Assembly (NCBI GenBank): GCA_023135785.1
Contig: JAGLSL010000049.1
Location: forward strand, 1-41,210
DNA: 41,210 nt
DNA from: a bacterium
GTDB taxonomy: Bacteria > CAIJMQ01
Direction: 5' to 3'
The notes under the pieces were generated by a model. It was not told the origin of the DNA, ran no database searches, and saw nothing but the letters and a program-made list of their open reading frames with translations. The position numbers were made by a program, and so were the translations under genes. Positions 34,980 through 41,210 of the stretch are shown in pieces (position 1 is the first letter of the stretch; each line of letters opens with the position of its first letter).

Positions 34980-35906
34980 TTAATCGCATCCGCTTTTTAA
35001 ATTCTCGCATATCAAATTAGCTAATTGTAACGCTTTTAATCCGTCTTCTCCGCTTACTTTAGGTTGTCTATTATATTGTACACAGTCAAGAAAATCTTTT
35101 AATTCTTCTTTTAAGGGTTCTTTCTTTTCTATCGGAATAGAAATTTTCTTAATGGTATTGCCTTCCGCTTTTTCAGAAATATCTATTGTTTGATTGAAAT
35201 AGTCAAGCGAAACGTAAGAATTTTGCATAAAAACTCTTATTTTCCTCAAATGCTTTTCGCTTACCCTCGATGCCGTAATATTTGCAGTACAACCGCCGTC
35301 AAAATGTATTCTGGCATTAACGATATCATCGGTTTGTGATAGAACTTTTGCTCCAAAAGCATCTATTGATTCCACTGGAGAATTAATGAGGCGTAAAATT
35401 ATATCCAAGTCGTGTATCATAACTTCCTTAACAATGTTTGTTTCCGTGCCCCTGCCCGGATACGGACCTACGCGATGGCATTCTATAAAGAGAGGACTAG
35501 AAACGATTTCGCCTAATTTTATAACAGCCGCATTATATCTTTCCACATGCCCAATCTGAAGAACCAGTTTGTTTTTTATAGATAATTCAATAAGTTCTAA
35601 GGCCTCTTTTTCTTCAGAAGTAATTATTTTTTCTACAAGAACATGAACGCCGTTTTTTAAAAAATCTTTAGCTATGGAATAATGAAATTTTGTCGGCGTA
35701 GCAATGCTTACGCCATCCACTTTTCCTATAAGTTGCCTATAATCGGAATATGCTGTTGTCTTGAAACTTGAAGCTGTTTTGTTTCTTCGTTCTTCTGATT
35801 CATCGCATACGCCTACAAGGTCAGCATTTTCTATTTCGGAAAAAATCCGCGCATGCCTCTGGCCCATATAACCTACGCCGATAACTGCAACTCGCATCGT
35901 CTTCAT
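34980..35906 (-). CDS. Gfo/Idh/MocA-family oxidoreductase in the lipid A cluster
   Basis: 308 residues from ATG at 35906 (MKTMRVAVIGVGYMG); an upstream TTG would add 8 residues. The Rossmann motif is GVGYMG near the start. The dinucleotide-site EKP reads EKI here. The substrate domain carries HVERYNAAV and EVMIHDLDIILRL, in which the conserved D/H pair lies. It reduces or oxidises a sugar or UDP-sugar with NAD(P). Its place after lpxA-lpxI recalls GnnA, the UDP-GlcNAc 3-dehydrogenase of organisms that make 2,3-diamino lipid A, but the aminotransferase GnnB is not in the window. Function is therefore inferred only. Confidence 0.85.
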   Translation of the reverse strand: MKTMRVAVIGVGYMGQRHARIFSEIENADLVGVCDESEERRNKTASSFKTTAYSDYRQLIGKVDGVSIATPTKFHYSIAKDFLKNGVHVLVEKIITSEEKEALELIELSIKNKLVLQIGHVERYNAAVIKLGEIVSSPLFIECHRVGPYPGRGTETNIVKEVMIHDLDIILRLINSPVESIDAFGAKVLSQTDDIVNARIHFDGGCTANITASRVSEKHLRKIRVFMQNSYVSLDYFNQTIDISEKAEGNTIKKISIPIEKKEPLKEELKDFLDCVQYNRQPKVSGEDGLKALQLANLICENLKSGCD

Positions 35907-36022
35907 AATAAAGATAAATGTAAAAATCAAAAAGTGGATAGAAATATAATTGAAATAAATAGAGATACATTGAAATACATTGTTTTTCTACTACGTATTT
36001 CTATTTTTAATTTTTGAATTTA
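35907..36022. other. Short AT-rich repeat spacer
   Basis: From 35935 to 36010 the spacer contains GAAATATAATTGAAATA, GAGATACATTGAAATACATTG and ACGTATTTCTATTT units. These resemble the degenerate arms of the repeats at 6564, 8497 and 11816. No gene is seen. Confidence 0.55.
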
Positions 36023-36826
36023 TTAAAGTCCTGTCAACGCAATGCCATAATCATTGCATGCTTTTATAAGAGATTGTTTTTCTAATACTATGGTTTTCTC
36101 CGCTTCAAAAGCTATGACAGAAATACCTGCCTTATGTGCAACATCCAAAGTGTTCAAACCTATAACAGGCGGGTGGTCGAAACGGGAATCTTGATTTGGT
36201 CTTGCCACTTTTACAGCAACAGCTCCTTCGCCTGCCAATTTTCCCCCGCGCAATATAGCCGCATCAGTTCCCTCCATGGATTCTACGGCAAATACCATTC
36301 CTTCTTTTACCACTACAGTGTGACCTATATCAAGATGAGCAATATTTTTTGCGATATTCCATCCCAAACTTATATCAAGGTTCTCCCTGGAAGTGGGTTT
36401 TCTCTTACTTAAAACTCTTTTACCAACCAGATTTGATTTCAGATACTCATAGGGACTAATTAATTCAATGTCTTCTTTTTCTAAAATATTTGCTATATGC
36501 CATAAGAGAGAAAAATCGCCTTTATCTTCCATTTTATCGAGAAATTGTTTGACTTTGTTGTCAAAATGACGGTTATCAAGTAACAATTTTTTGTCGATTT
36601 TCCCCGAAAAAATGAGTTTATTTACGCCTGATTCTTTTAGGATAGTGATAAATTTTTCAACCTCGCCGAGATGTAACCAATAAACTTTTCCGCTTAACTT
36701 CGCAACTTCTTTTTTGGTTATACCTTTTAGCGCTAATATTGAAACATTTTCACGTCTTTTTTTTATTTTATCGACAATCAAAAAAGGTAACTCGCCACCC
36801 CCTGCTAATACAGCTATTCTTTCCAT
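36023..36826 (-). CDS. lpxI: UDP-2,3-diacylglucosamine pyrophosphatase LpxI
   Basis: 267 residues, full length for the DUF1009/LpxI family. The N-terminal motif AVLAGGGELPFLIVD and the C-terminal block with VESMEGTDAAILRGG and VKVARPNQDSRFDHPPVIG are diagnostic. LpxI makes lipid X from UDP-2,3-diacyl-GlcN in lineages without LpxH. It lies 110 bp after lpxA; the spacer holds a CAGAAGACAG / CTGTCTTCTG type inverted string (36843-36915) and no gene. The enzyme directs the fourth step of the lipid A path, consistent with lpxA and lpxC next to it. lpxD and lpxB are outside the window. Confidence 0.95.
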   Translation of the reverse strand: MERIAVLAGGGELPFLIVDKIKKRRENVSILALKGITKKEVAKLSGKVYWLHLGEVEKFITILKESGVNKLIFSGKIDKKLLLDNRHFDNKVKQFLDKMEDKGDFSLLWHIANILEKEDIELISPYEYLKSNLVGKRVLSKRKPTSRENLDISLGWNIAKNIAHLDIGHTVVVKEGMVFAVESMEGTDAAILRGGKLAGEGAVAVKVARPNQDSRFDHPPVIGLNTLDVAHKAGISVIAFEAEKTIVLEKQSLIKACNDYGIALTGL

Positions 36827-36936
36827 TTGTTTATCAGATATCAGAAGACAGATTACAGAAATCAGAAGTTAATATAGGTCACTAAAGGCTTTAAATTATT
36901 TTTTCTGTCTTCTGTTCTCTGTTTTCTGTATTCCAG

Positions 36937-37782
36937 TTATTTTGTTATCCCTCTTTTTGATTTCTCTATAAATATGATTACATGTTTTACTTCTTTTTGC
37001 TCGGGGAATTGTTCTTTTAATTGAGCCAAAGATTGAGATGTATTAAGCCCGGCCCTAAATATAATTTTAAAAGCTTCTTTCAGTAAATTAATCGCTTCTT
37101 CCGGAAAATTGTTTCTTCTCAGGCCTACCGAATTTAGGTTATATATTTTTAACGGGTGCCCGTCCGCTTTCGCATAAGGCAAAACGTCTTTTACGACCTT
37201 GGAACAACCGCCGATAATCGAGAGTTTGCCTATGTTTACAAATTGATGCACTCCCACGAGCCCGCCCAAAATAGCGTTATCCTCTATGTTTACATGACCA
37301 CCAAGAGCCGCTGCATTTGCCATTACAATGCCGTTTCCAAGATGGCAGTTATGCGCCACATGCGAGTAAGCCATCAGATAATTATTATCCCCCAAAACTG
37401 TCGCTTTGCCGTCTTCTGTAGACCTGTTTATAGTCACATATTCTCTAATCACATTATTATTGCCGATATTAAGATATGTTTGTTCGCCTTTATATTTGAA
37501 ATCTTGAGGGGGAGTGCCCAAAACAACTCCTTTGGAAATATCGCAATTCTTACCTACCGTAGTCCCCCCTTCTATAAAAACATTCGGACCGATTTTAGTG
37601 TTTTCGCCGATATTCACGTTTTTTTCGATAGAAGTATATGGTCCTATTTGCACGCCTTTTCCCAAACATGCATCCTTGTGAACTACAGATGTTGGATGAA
37701 TTTGAGTCTTTGTCTCTTTCCCGCCTGATCCCGAAGTGCTATAGCCGGCAGGAGTCTCACCTTTTATACGCATATCAAACAT
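36937..37782 (-). CDS. lpxA: UDP-N-acetylglucosamine acyltransferase LpxA
   Basis: 281 residues. Left-handed beta-helix hexapeptide repeats run from about residue 28 (IHPTSVVHKDACLGKGVQIG) to ~205, including LMAYSHVAHNCHLGN with the catalytic His and a C-terminal helical part. LpxA puts the first acyl chain on UDP-GlcNAc at O-3. Homologues begin at IHPT, so the first ~27 residues are extra; residues 11-21 are encoded by a 33-bp PA...GG element. The start at 37782 has AAAAGGA 10 bp upstream, so the extension is likely translated. It lies after the LpxC-FabZ gene with a 93-bp GC-rich spacer. Confidence 0.95.
   Translation of the reverse strand: MFDMRIKGETPAGYSTSGSGGKETKTQIHPTSVVHKDACLGKGVQIGPYTSIEKNVNIGENTKIGPNVFIEGGTTVGKNCDISKGVVLGTPPQDFKYKGEQTYLNIGNNNVIREYVTINRSTEDGKATVLGDNNYLMAYSHVAHNCHLGNGIVMANAAALGGHVNIEDNAILGGLVGVHQFVNIGKLSIIGGCSKVVKDVLPYAKADGHPLKIYNLNSVGLRRNNFPEEAINLLKEAFKIIFRAGLNTSQSLAQLKEQFPEQKEVKHVIIFIEKSKRGITK
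37720..37752 (-). repeat. In-frame PA...GG element (lpxA N-terminus)
   Basis: On the minus strand, the 33-bp segment starts CCTGCC and ends GGCGGG. It encodes PAGYSTSGSGG, in the same frame as the glmS copy (PASPSSTHQGG), and both are followed by Lys-Glu. Confidence 0.75.
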
Positions 37783-37875
37783 TTATCAATTTCCTTTTCT
37801 ACCCCCCACCTCAATTCGCCGCTAGCCCTTCGGCGGAAAAGCCGGGCGCCTTCGGCAAGACAGGGATGTTGTCAT

Positions 37876-39213
37876 TTAGATTTTATCAACTAAAGAGAAT
37901 ATAAATTCCGCTTCCGCAACAACTTTATCCGCTACCGTAGCAGAAGCGCGGACTTTGCCTGTCCTTTGTTTAAGTTTTATTATCTCGACTTCTATAATCA
38001 ACTGGTCTCCCGGCAAAACAGGCTTCCTAAATTTAGCGTTTTCTATTGCCGCAAAAAACGGCAATTTGTCCCTGCTTTCGGATTTGCTTAACAAAAGCAC
38101 GCCAGCCACTTGAGCCATAGTTTCCAACGTTAAAACCGCCGGCATTACGGGAAAATCCGGAAAATGTCCCTGGAAAAATTCCTCTCCGCCCGTAATTGAT
38201 TTCATGCCTACTGCGCGCTTTTTACCAAGTGAAAGAATCCTATCCACAAATAGGAAAGGATATCTATGCGGTAGTATTTTTTTGATTTCTTTTAAATCCA
38301 TTACTTCCTCCATATCTCCTCCTCCCCGCCTTGACTCGCCATCTTGGGCGAGGCAGGCTTTAATTATTTTCTTTGCCATTTTTATATTTAAATCGTGCCC
38401 GCTTTTCACCCCGATTATATGAGTGTTTTTCAAATGTTTTCCGCTTAAATAAAGGTCACCGATTATATCTAATGCTTTATGTCGCGCAATTTCATTTGGG
38501 AATCGTAAATCATCGTTTAAAACTTTATCCTTGTCTATTACAACGGCGTTTTCTAAACTACCCCCTTTTATTAAGCCGTTTTTCTTCAATGCATTTACTT
38601 CTTCAAGCAGACAAAACGTTCTTGCGGGAGCAATTTGTTTCGCAAACATTTCCCCGTCTTCAAAAAATACCGAACAGGTATTTCCGACCAGATTCGCCTT
38701 TTCGCATCCCGCAAAACTTTCAGGAAATTCAAAAGTATACGTAACTTTTCTTGAATTAGAGGGTAGCAGAATAAGATACGAGTCATTTTGGGGGTTTGAA
38801 ACTATATAAGGACATGAAGGAGTGAAAGTTTCTTTCTTTTTATTGTAAAACTTTTTCTCTGTTTTAAGCAGAATATCTGTCCAAACTTTTGCGCTACCGT
38901 CTAAAACAGGGGGTTCACAATTATCTATCTCTATTAATAGATTATCCACTCCAACCCCTGCAATTGCCGCCATTACGTGCTCAATTATGTAAACCTTGAC
39001 GCCGTCTTTTTCTAAAGTAGTAGACCGTTCGCTATGATTCGCATAATCAATTTTTGCTGGAATTCGAGGAGACCCAGAAAGGTCTTTTCTGATAAAAACT
39101 ATCCCGGAATCTTCGGGCGCTGTCTTAAACGTAAGGTTTGTTATTTTACCAGTGTGAAGACCTATCCCTTTAACAGAGACTTCCTTGTTGATACTACATT
39201 GAAATTCTTCCAT
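37876..39213 (-). CDS. lpxC/fabZ: Fused LpxC deacetylase and FabZ dehydratase
   Basis: 445 residues with two complete enzymes. LpxC (1-285) has the zinc site: IEHVMAAIAG His, and later NEIARHKALDIIGD with its His and Asp, and the general base His in GVKSGHDLN. FabZ (~303-445) has the hot-dog motifs HRYPFLFVDRI and FQGHFPDFPVMPAVLTLE. They deacylate the lipid A precursor and dehydrate hydroxyacyl-ACP. Such fusions are known in Bacteroidota and some other phyla. Residues 286-297, exactly the linker between the domains, come from a 33-bp repeat element. lpxD is absent from its usual place near ompH. Confidence 0.96.
   Translation of the reverse strand: MEEFQCSINKEVSVKGIGLHTGKITNLTFKTAPEDSGIVFIRKDLSGSPRIPAKIDYANHSERSTTLEKDGVKVYIIEHVMAAIAGVGVDNLLIEIDNCEPPVLDGSAKVWTDILLKTEKKFYNKKKETFTPSCPYIVSNPQNDSYLILLPSNSRKVTYTFEFPESFAGCEKANLVGNTCSVFFEDGEMFAKQIAPARTFCLLEEVNALKKNGLIKGGSLENAVVIDKDKVLNDDLRFPNEIARHKALDIIGDLYLSGKHLKNTHIIGVKSGHDLNIKMAKKIIKACLAQDGESRRGGGDMEEVMDLKEIKKILPHRYPFLFVDRILSLGKKRAVGMKSITGGEEFFQGHFPDFPVMPAVLTLETMAQVAGVLLLSKSESRDKLPFFAAIENAKFRKPVLPGDQLIIEVEIIKLKQRTGKVRASATVADKVVAEAEFIFSLVDKI
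38325..38357 (-). repeat. 33-bp element in the LpxC-FabZ linker
   Basis: On the minus strand, it starts CCTGCCTCGCC and ends TCAAGGCGGG, sharing both ends and length with the glmS element. Here it is read in another frame (CLAQDGESRRG). It sits precisely at the domain junction. Confidence 0.7.
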
Positions 39214-39239
39214 TTTTTTAAGTATAAGTTTATCCTTAT

Positions 39240-39908
39240 CTATTCGTTTTTATTTTTGTTTATATAATCAATTATTTCTTGTGTAACATCAAGCCTTGTG
39301 TCTGAAAATATAAGTTCGTTCTTGTCAAAAATCATAGCATAACCTTGTTCTTTCCCGTAGTTGGAAAGTTTCACCTTTAAATCCTCTATCAATTTATCGA
39401 TTATCTGCCTTCTATCACTGTCTATTTTTAGGTTAAACCCTTGAATATTTTCGGTTATTTGCGTTTTTAGTACTTCAACTTCTTTGCTTAAATTTTCCCT
39501 CTCTTTTTCGGAAAGAATCCCCGAATCCATCCGTTTTTCAAGTTCAATAATTTTATTTCTATCCGCATCGATTTTTTCCTGCAATTCACTCCCTGCTTTT
39601 TTTAGTCGTTCGTCTTCTATCTTCGTCTGAGAATAAGAATGATAAATCGTCAAAAAATCAGCAAAACCCACTTTATTTTCTGCGTCTACTTGCGTAGAAT
39701 TTTCTTCGTTTAAGACAAGAGGTTTTTCCTGGCTGAATACCGCAATCGATACTGAAAAAAATATCAACAACACTATCGCAGAAAGTAAGAATTTCGCCTG
39801 TCTGCTTTGACGCAACATTACGCTAAGCAATAGAGTTTGGTTGCCAGTCACACATCGATAAGCTAACTTTGATTTTATAAAAGGAAAAATTTTATTTCTA
39901 ATGCCCAT
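39240..39908 (-). CDS. OmpH/Skp-family periplasmic chaperone
   Basis: 222 residues. The body (~85-222) is a long helical coiled coil (SELQEKIDADRNKIIELEKR onward) ending with AMIFDKNELIFSD, the Skp trimer strand that closes the body. It ferries outer-membrane proteins to BamA. The hydrophobic signal core FLLSAIVLLIFFSVSIAV starts near residue 40, after a 39-residue n-region, which is unusually long; a start at Met31 (MLRQSRQAKF) would give a normal signal peptide. However, the AAAGGAGG site lies 9 bp before the ATG at 39908, so the long form is favoured. It is 35 bp after bamA. Confidence 0.88.
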   Translation of the reverse strand: MGIRNKIFPFIKSKLAYRCVTGNQTLLLSVMLRQSRQAKFLLSAIVLLIFFSVSIAVFSQEKPLVLNEENSTQVDAENKVGFADFLTIYHSYSQTKIEDERLKKAGSELQEKIDADRNKIIELEKRMDSGILSEKERENLSKEVEVLKTQITENIQGFNLKIDSDRRQIIDKLIEDLKVKLSNYGKEQGYAMIFDKNELIFSDTRLDVTQEIIDYINKNKNE

Positions 39909-39943
39909 CCTTAGTTGCCTCCTTTGTTTAATTAAGCAGAGAG

Positions 39944-41210
39944 TTAGAAAGAATAACCCATTGAAAAATGGAGCCTGCCTTTATTTTTTTCTATGCCATA
40001 ACCATAATCTAAGTTAACGGGTCCTATAGGAGTTTGCATTCTTAAACCAACACCAACGCCTGGGACGAGATCATTAAAATTCATCCCGCCAGGTTCTTCC
40101 CATGTATTTCCGATGTCGTAAAACAATGCGCCTCGTATTGTTTGTTTCCAGATTGGGAAAGTGTATTCTGCATTGGCTATCAGAAAAGATTTCCCCCCAA
40201 TTGGGTTATCATCTTCGTCTTGAGGTCCTATGCTTCTTTCAGGATATCCCCTTATCGTGTCACTGCCACCAAGAAAGAAACGTTCATTTATTGGAACATT
40301 ATCCGAATCTGCAAATTCTTTGGCTATACCGGCTCTTAAACGAAAAGATATTACATGCTCGAGCTCTTCTTTTTGAATGACAGGGAAAAACCAGGTGGCA
40401 TCTCCTGCATTTTTGGTAAAGTTTCTGTCTCCCCCCAAGAAACCGCCCGCATATTCAGTTGATATGCTACCCAAAAAACCTCGAGTCGGAATAAAGACAC
40501 TATCTCTGGTATCTTTAATAAGATCAACTGTCAGGCTGGAAGTGGTGAATTTGCCCTCTTCGTCCTTTATAGCATCGCTAGCATCTGAAGAGACATCAGA
40601 AATCTCGACTCCTTCATGTTTATAAGTCGTATGCAACCTAACATAATCGGTAAGTTTTTTGCCCACTCTTATGTTCCCGCCATGATTTCTTTGGTCATAA
40701 ACAGGCCATCTGCGCATTTTGTCATAAAGGTCAAAACCCACAGACAAAGGATAGCCTAAGAAATATGGCTCAGTGAAACTCAACAGATATTCTTCCGACA
40801 GTGAGCCGAATTTGGCCTTAACTCTGATCTTCTGTCCACCCCCTGTAAAGTAAGGCGGATTTCCCATATCAAAATTATTCTGCTCAAGTTGAACAAATCC
40901 GACAAGGTCTTCAATACTGGAATAGCCTAATCCAAAACTAAGCGCGCCTGTTTTTGTCTCTTCTACTTCAAAAACGAGATCCCTTAACTCCGGCTTATCT
41001 GTCGCTTCTGTATACGCTTTTACATCGCTAAAATAGCCTAAATTAAAAAGTTTTTCTCTTGACCTTTTTATCTGTTTTCCGTCAAACGCCTCTCCAGGTT
41101 TGATTGTCAGTTCTCGGCGTATTACATTATCTTTGGTTTTAGTATTGCCTGCGATTTTTATAAGACGCACATAAATTTTTGGTCCTTCATTGATATGATA
41201 TGTCGTTCTA
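39944..41210 (-). CDS. bamA: Outer-membrane assembly factor BamA, 3' part (partial)
   Basis: The frame runs to the right edge, so the N-terminal POTRA domains are cut off. What is visible is the last POTRA domain (INEGPKIYVRLIKIAG, then RREL..KPGEAFDG and LFNLGYFSDV) and the full 16-strand barrel. The loop-6 VRGY motif reads TIRGYPERSIGP here, and GTWEEPGGMNFNDL precedes the strand with GVGVGLRMQTPIGPVNLDYGYG. The C-terminal beta-signal ends in Phe (LHFSMGYSF). It folds outer-membrane proteins. It is the first gene of the envelope cluster, followed by the OmpH chaperone. Confidence 0.96.
   Translation of the reverse strand, partial: RTTYHINEGPKIYVRLIKIAGNTKTKDNVIRRELTIKPGEAFDGKQIKRSREKLFNLGYFSDVKAYTEATDKPELRDLVFEVEETKTGALSFGLGYSSIEDLVGFVQLEQNNFDMGNPPYFTGGGQKIRVKAKFGSLSEEYLLSFTEPYFLGYPLSVGFDLYDKMRRWPVYDQRNHGGNIRVGKKLTDYVRLHTTYKHEGVEISDVSSDASDAIKDEEGKFTTSSLTVDLIKDTRDSVFIPTRGFLGSISTEYAGGFLGGDRNFTKNAGDATWFFPVIQKEELEHVISFRLRAGIAKEFADSDNVPINERFFLGGSDTIRGYPERSIGPQDEDDNPIGGKSFLIANAEYTFPIWKQTIRGALFYDIGNTWEEPGGMNFNDLVPGVGVGLRMQTPIGPVNLDYGYGIEKNKGRLHFSMGYSF

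Noticed and set aside
34786-34983. 65-codon frame across the tRNA-Ser region
   Set aside because: It is the antisense translation of the tRNA-Ser gene, a common spurious annotation.

Overview
This window is an AT-rich chromosomal stretch from a Gram-negative, probably anaerobic bacterium. The outer membrane is shown by BamA, a Skp/OmpH chaperone, LpxA, LpxI and a fused LpxC-FabZ. Anaerobic metabolism is shown by a pyruvate formate-lyase with its activating enzyme, and by the oxygen-sensitive SUF and radical-SAM chemistry. LpxC-FabZ fusions, the many dispersed palindromes and the mixed gene order suggest an uncultured lineage (for example Omnitrophota- or Elusimicrobiota-like), but this is inference only; no rRNA or marker comparison was possible.

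Layout. 1-6535 (+): 3' part of carB, a PurF-like protein without the nucleophilic cysteine, glmS and a DUF1846 (UPF0371) gene. 6536-8707: a GAF-ANTAR regulator (-) and endonuclease III (+), enclosed by a near-perfect 160-bp inverted repeat. 8708-13211: an AddB-like nuclease (+) and an MFS transporter (-). 13293-16221 (-): pyrR-pyrB-pyrC with one-base overlaps. 16325-17656 (+): promoter, tRNA-Asn, terminator and a divergent YchF-like GTPase. 17718-21068 (+): a ZTP (pfl-motif) riboswitch, formate C-acetyltransferase and its activase. 21346-23671 (+): beta-CASP metallo-beta-lactamase protein, RecX and a small membrane protein. 23680-25176 (-): hexulose-phosphate isomerase-like SIS protein and ROK kinase, divergent from a PAS-GGDEF protein (25346-27166, +). 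27241-34887 (-): a remnant of a family 2 glycosyltransferase, a ZapB-like coiled-coil protein, pheT, sufBD, sufC, a decayed rsgA, a DEAD-box helicase and tRNA-Ser. 34980-41210 (-): envelope cluster read as bamA, ompH, lpxC-fabZ, lpxA, lpxI and a Gfo/Idh oxidoreductase.

Functional links. carB and pyrRBC serve pyrimidine synthesis. The riboswitch senses the purine intermediate ZTP/ZMP, which reports shortage of 10-formyl-tetrahydrofolate, and sits before the enzyme that makes formate. The lpx-bam genes build the outer membrane.

The most unusual feature is a set of short palindromic elements that lie between genes and also inside genes as in-frame insertions. One type, beginning CCTGCC and ending GGCGGG, is 33, 33, 33 and 27 bp long in glmS, lpxA, lpxC-fabZ and the AddB-like gene; in three of the four it is read in the same frame (Pro-Ala ... 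Gly-Gly). A second type, with arms like CCCCGTTAGAGAT, inserts a peptide starting NPVR and ending ISNG into the AddB-like protein and PheT, and recurs between genes beside the decayed rsgA. These resemble in logic the Rickettsia palindromic elements, and they are the best candidate here for an undescribed mobile-repeat system.
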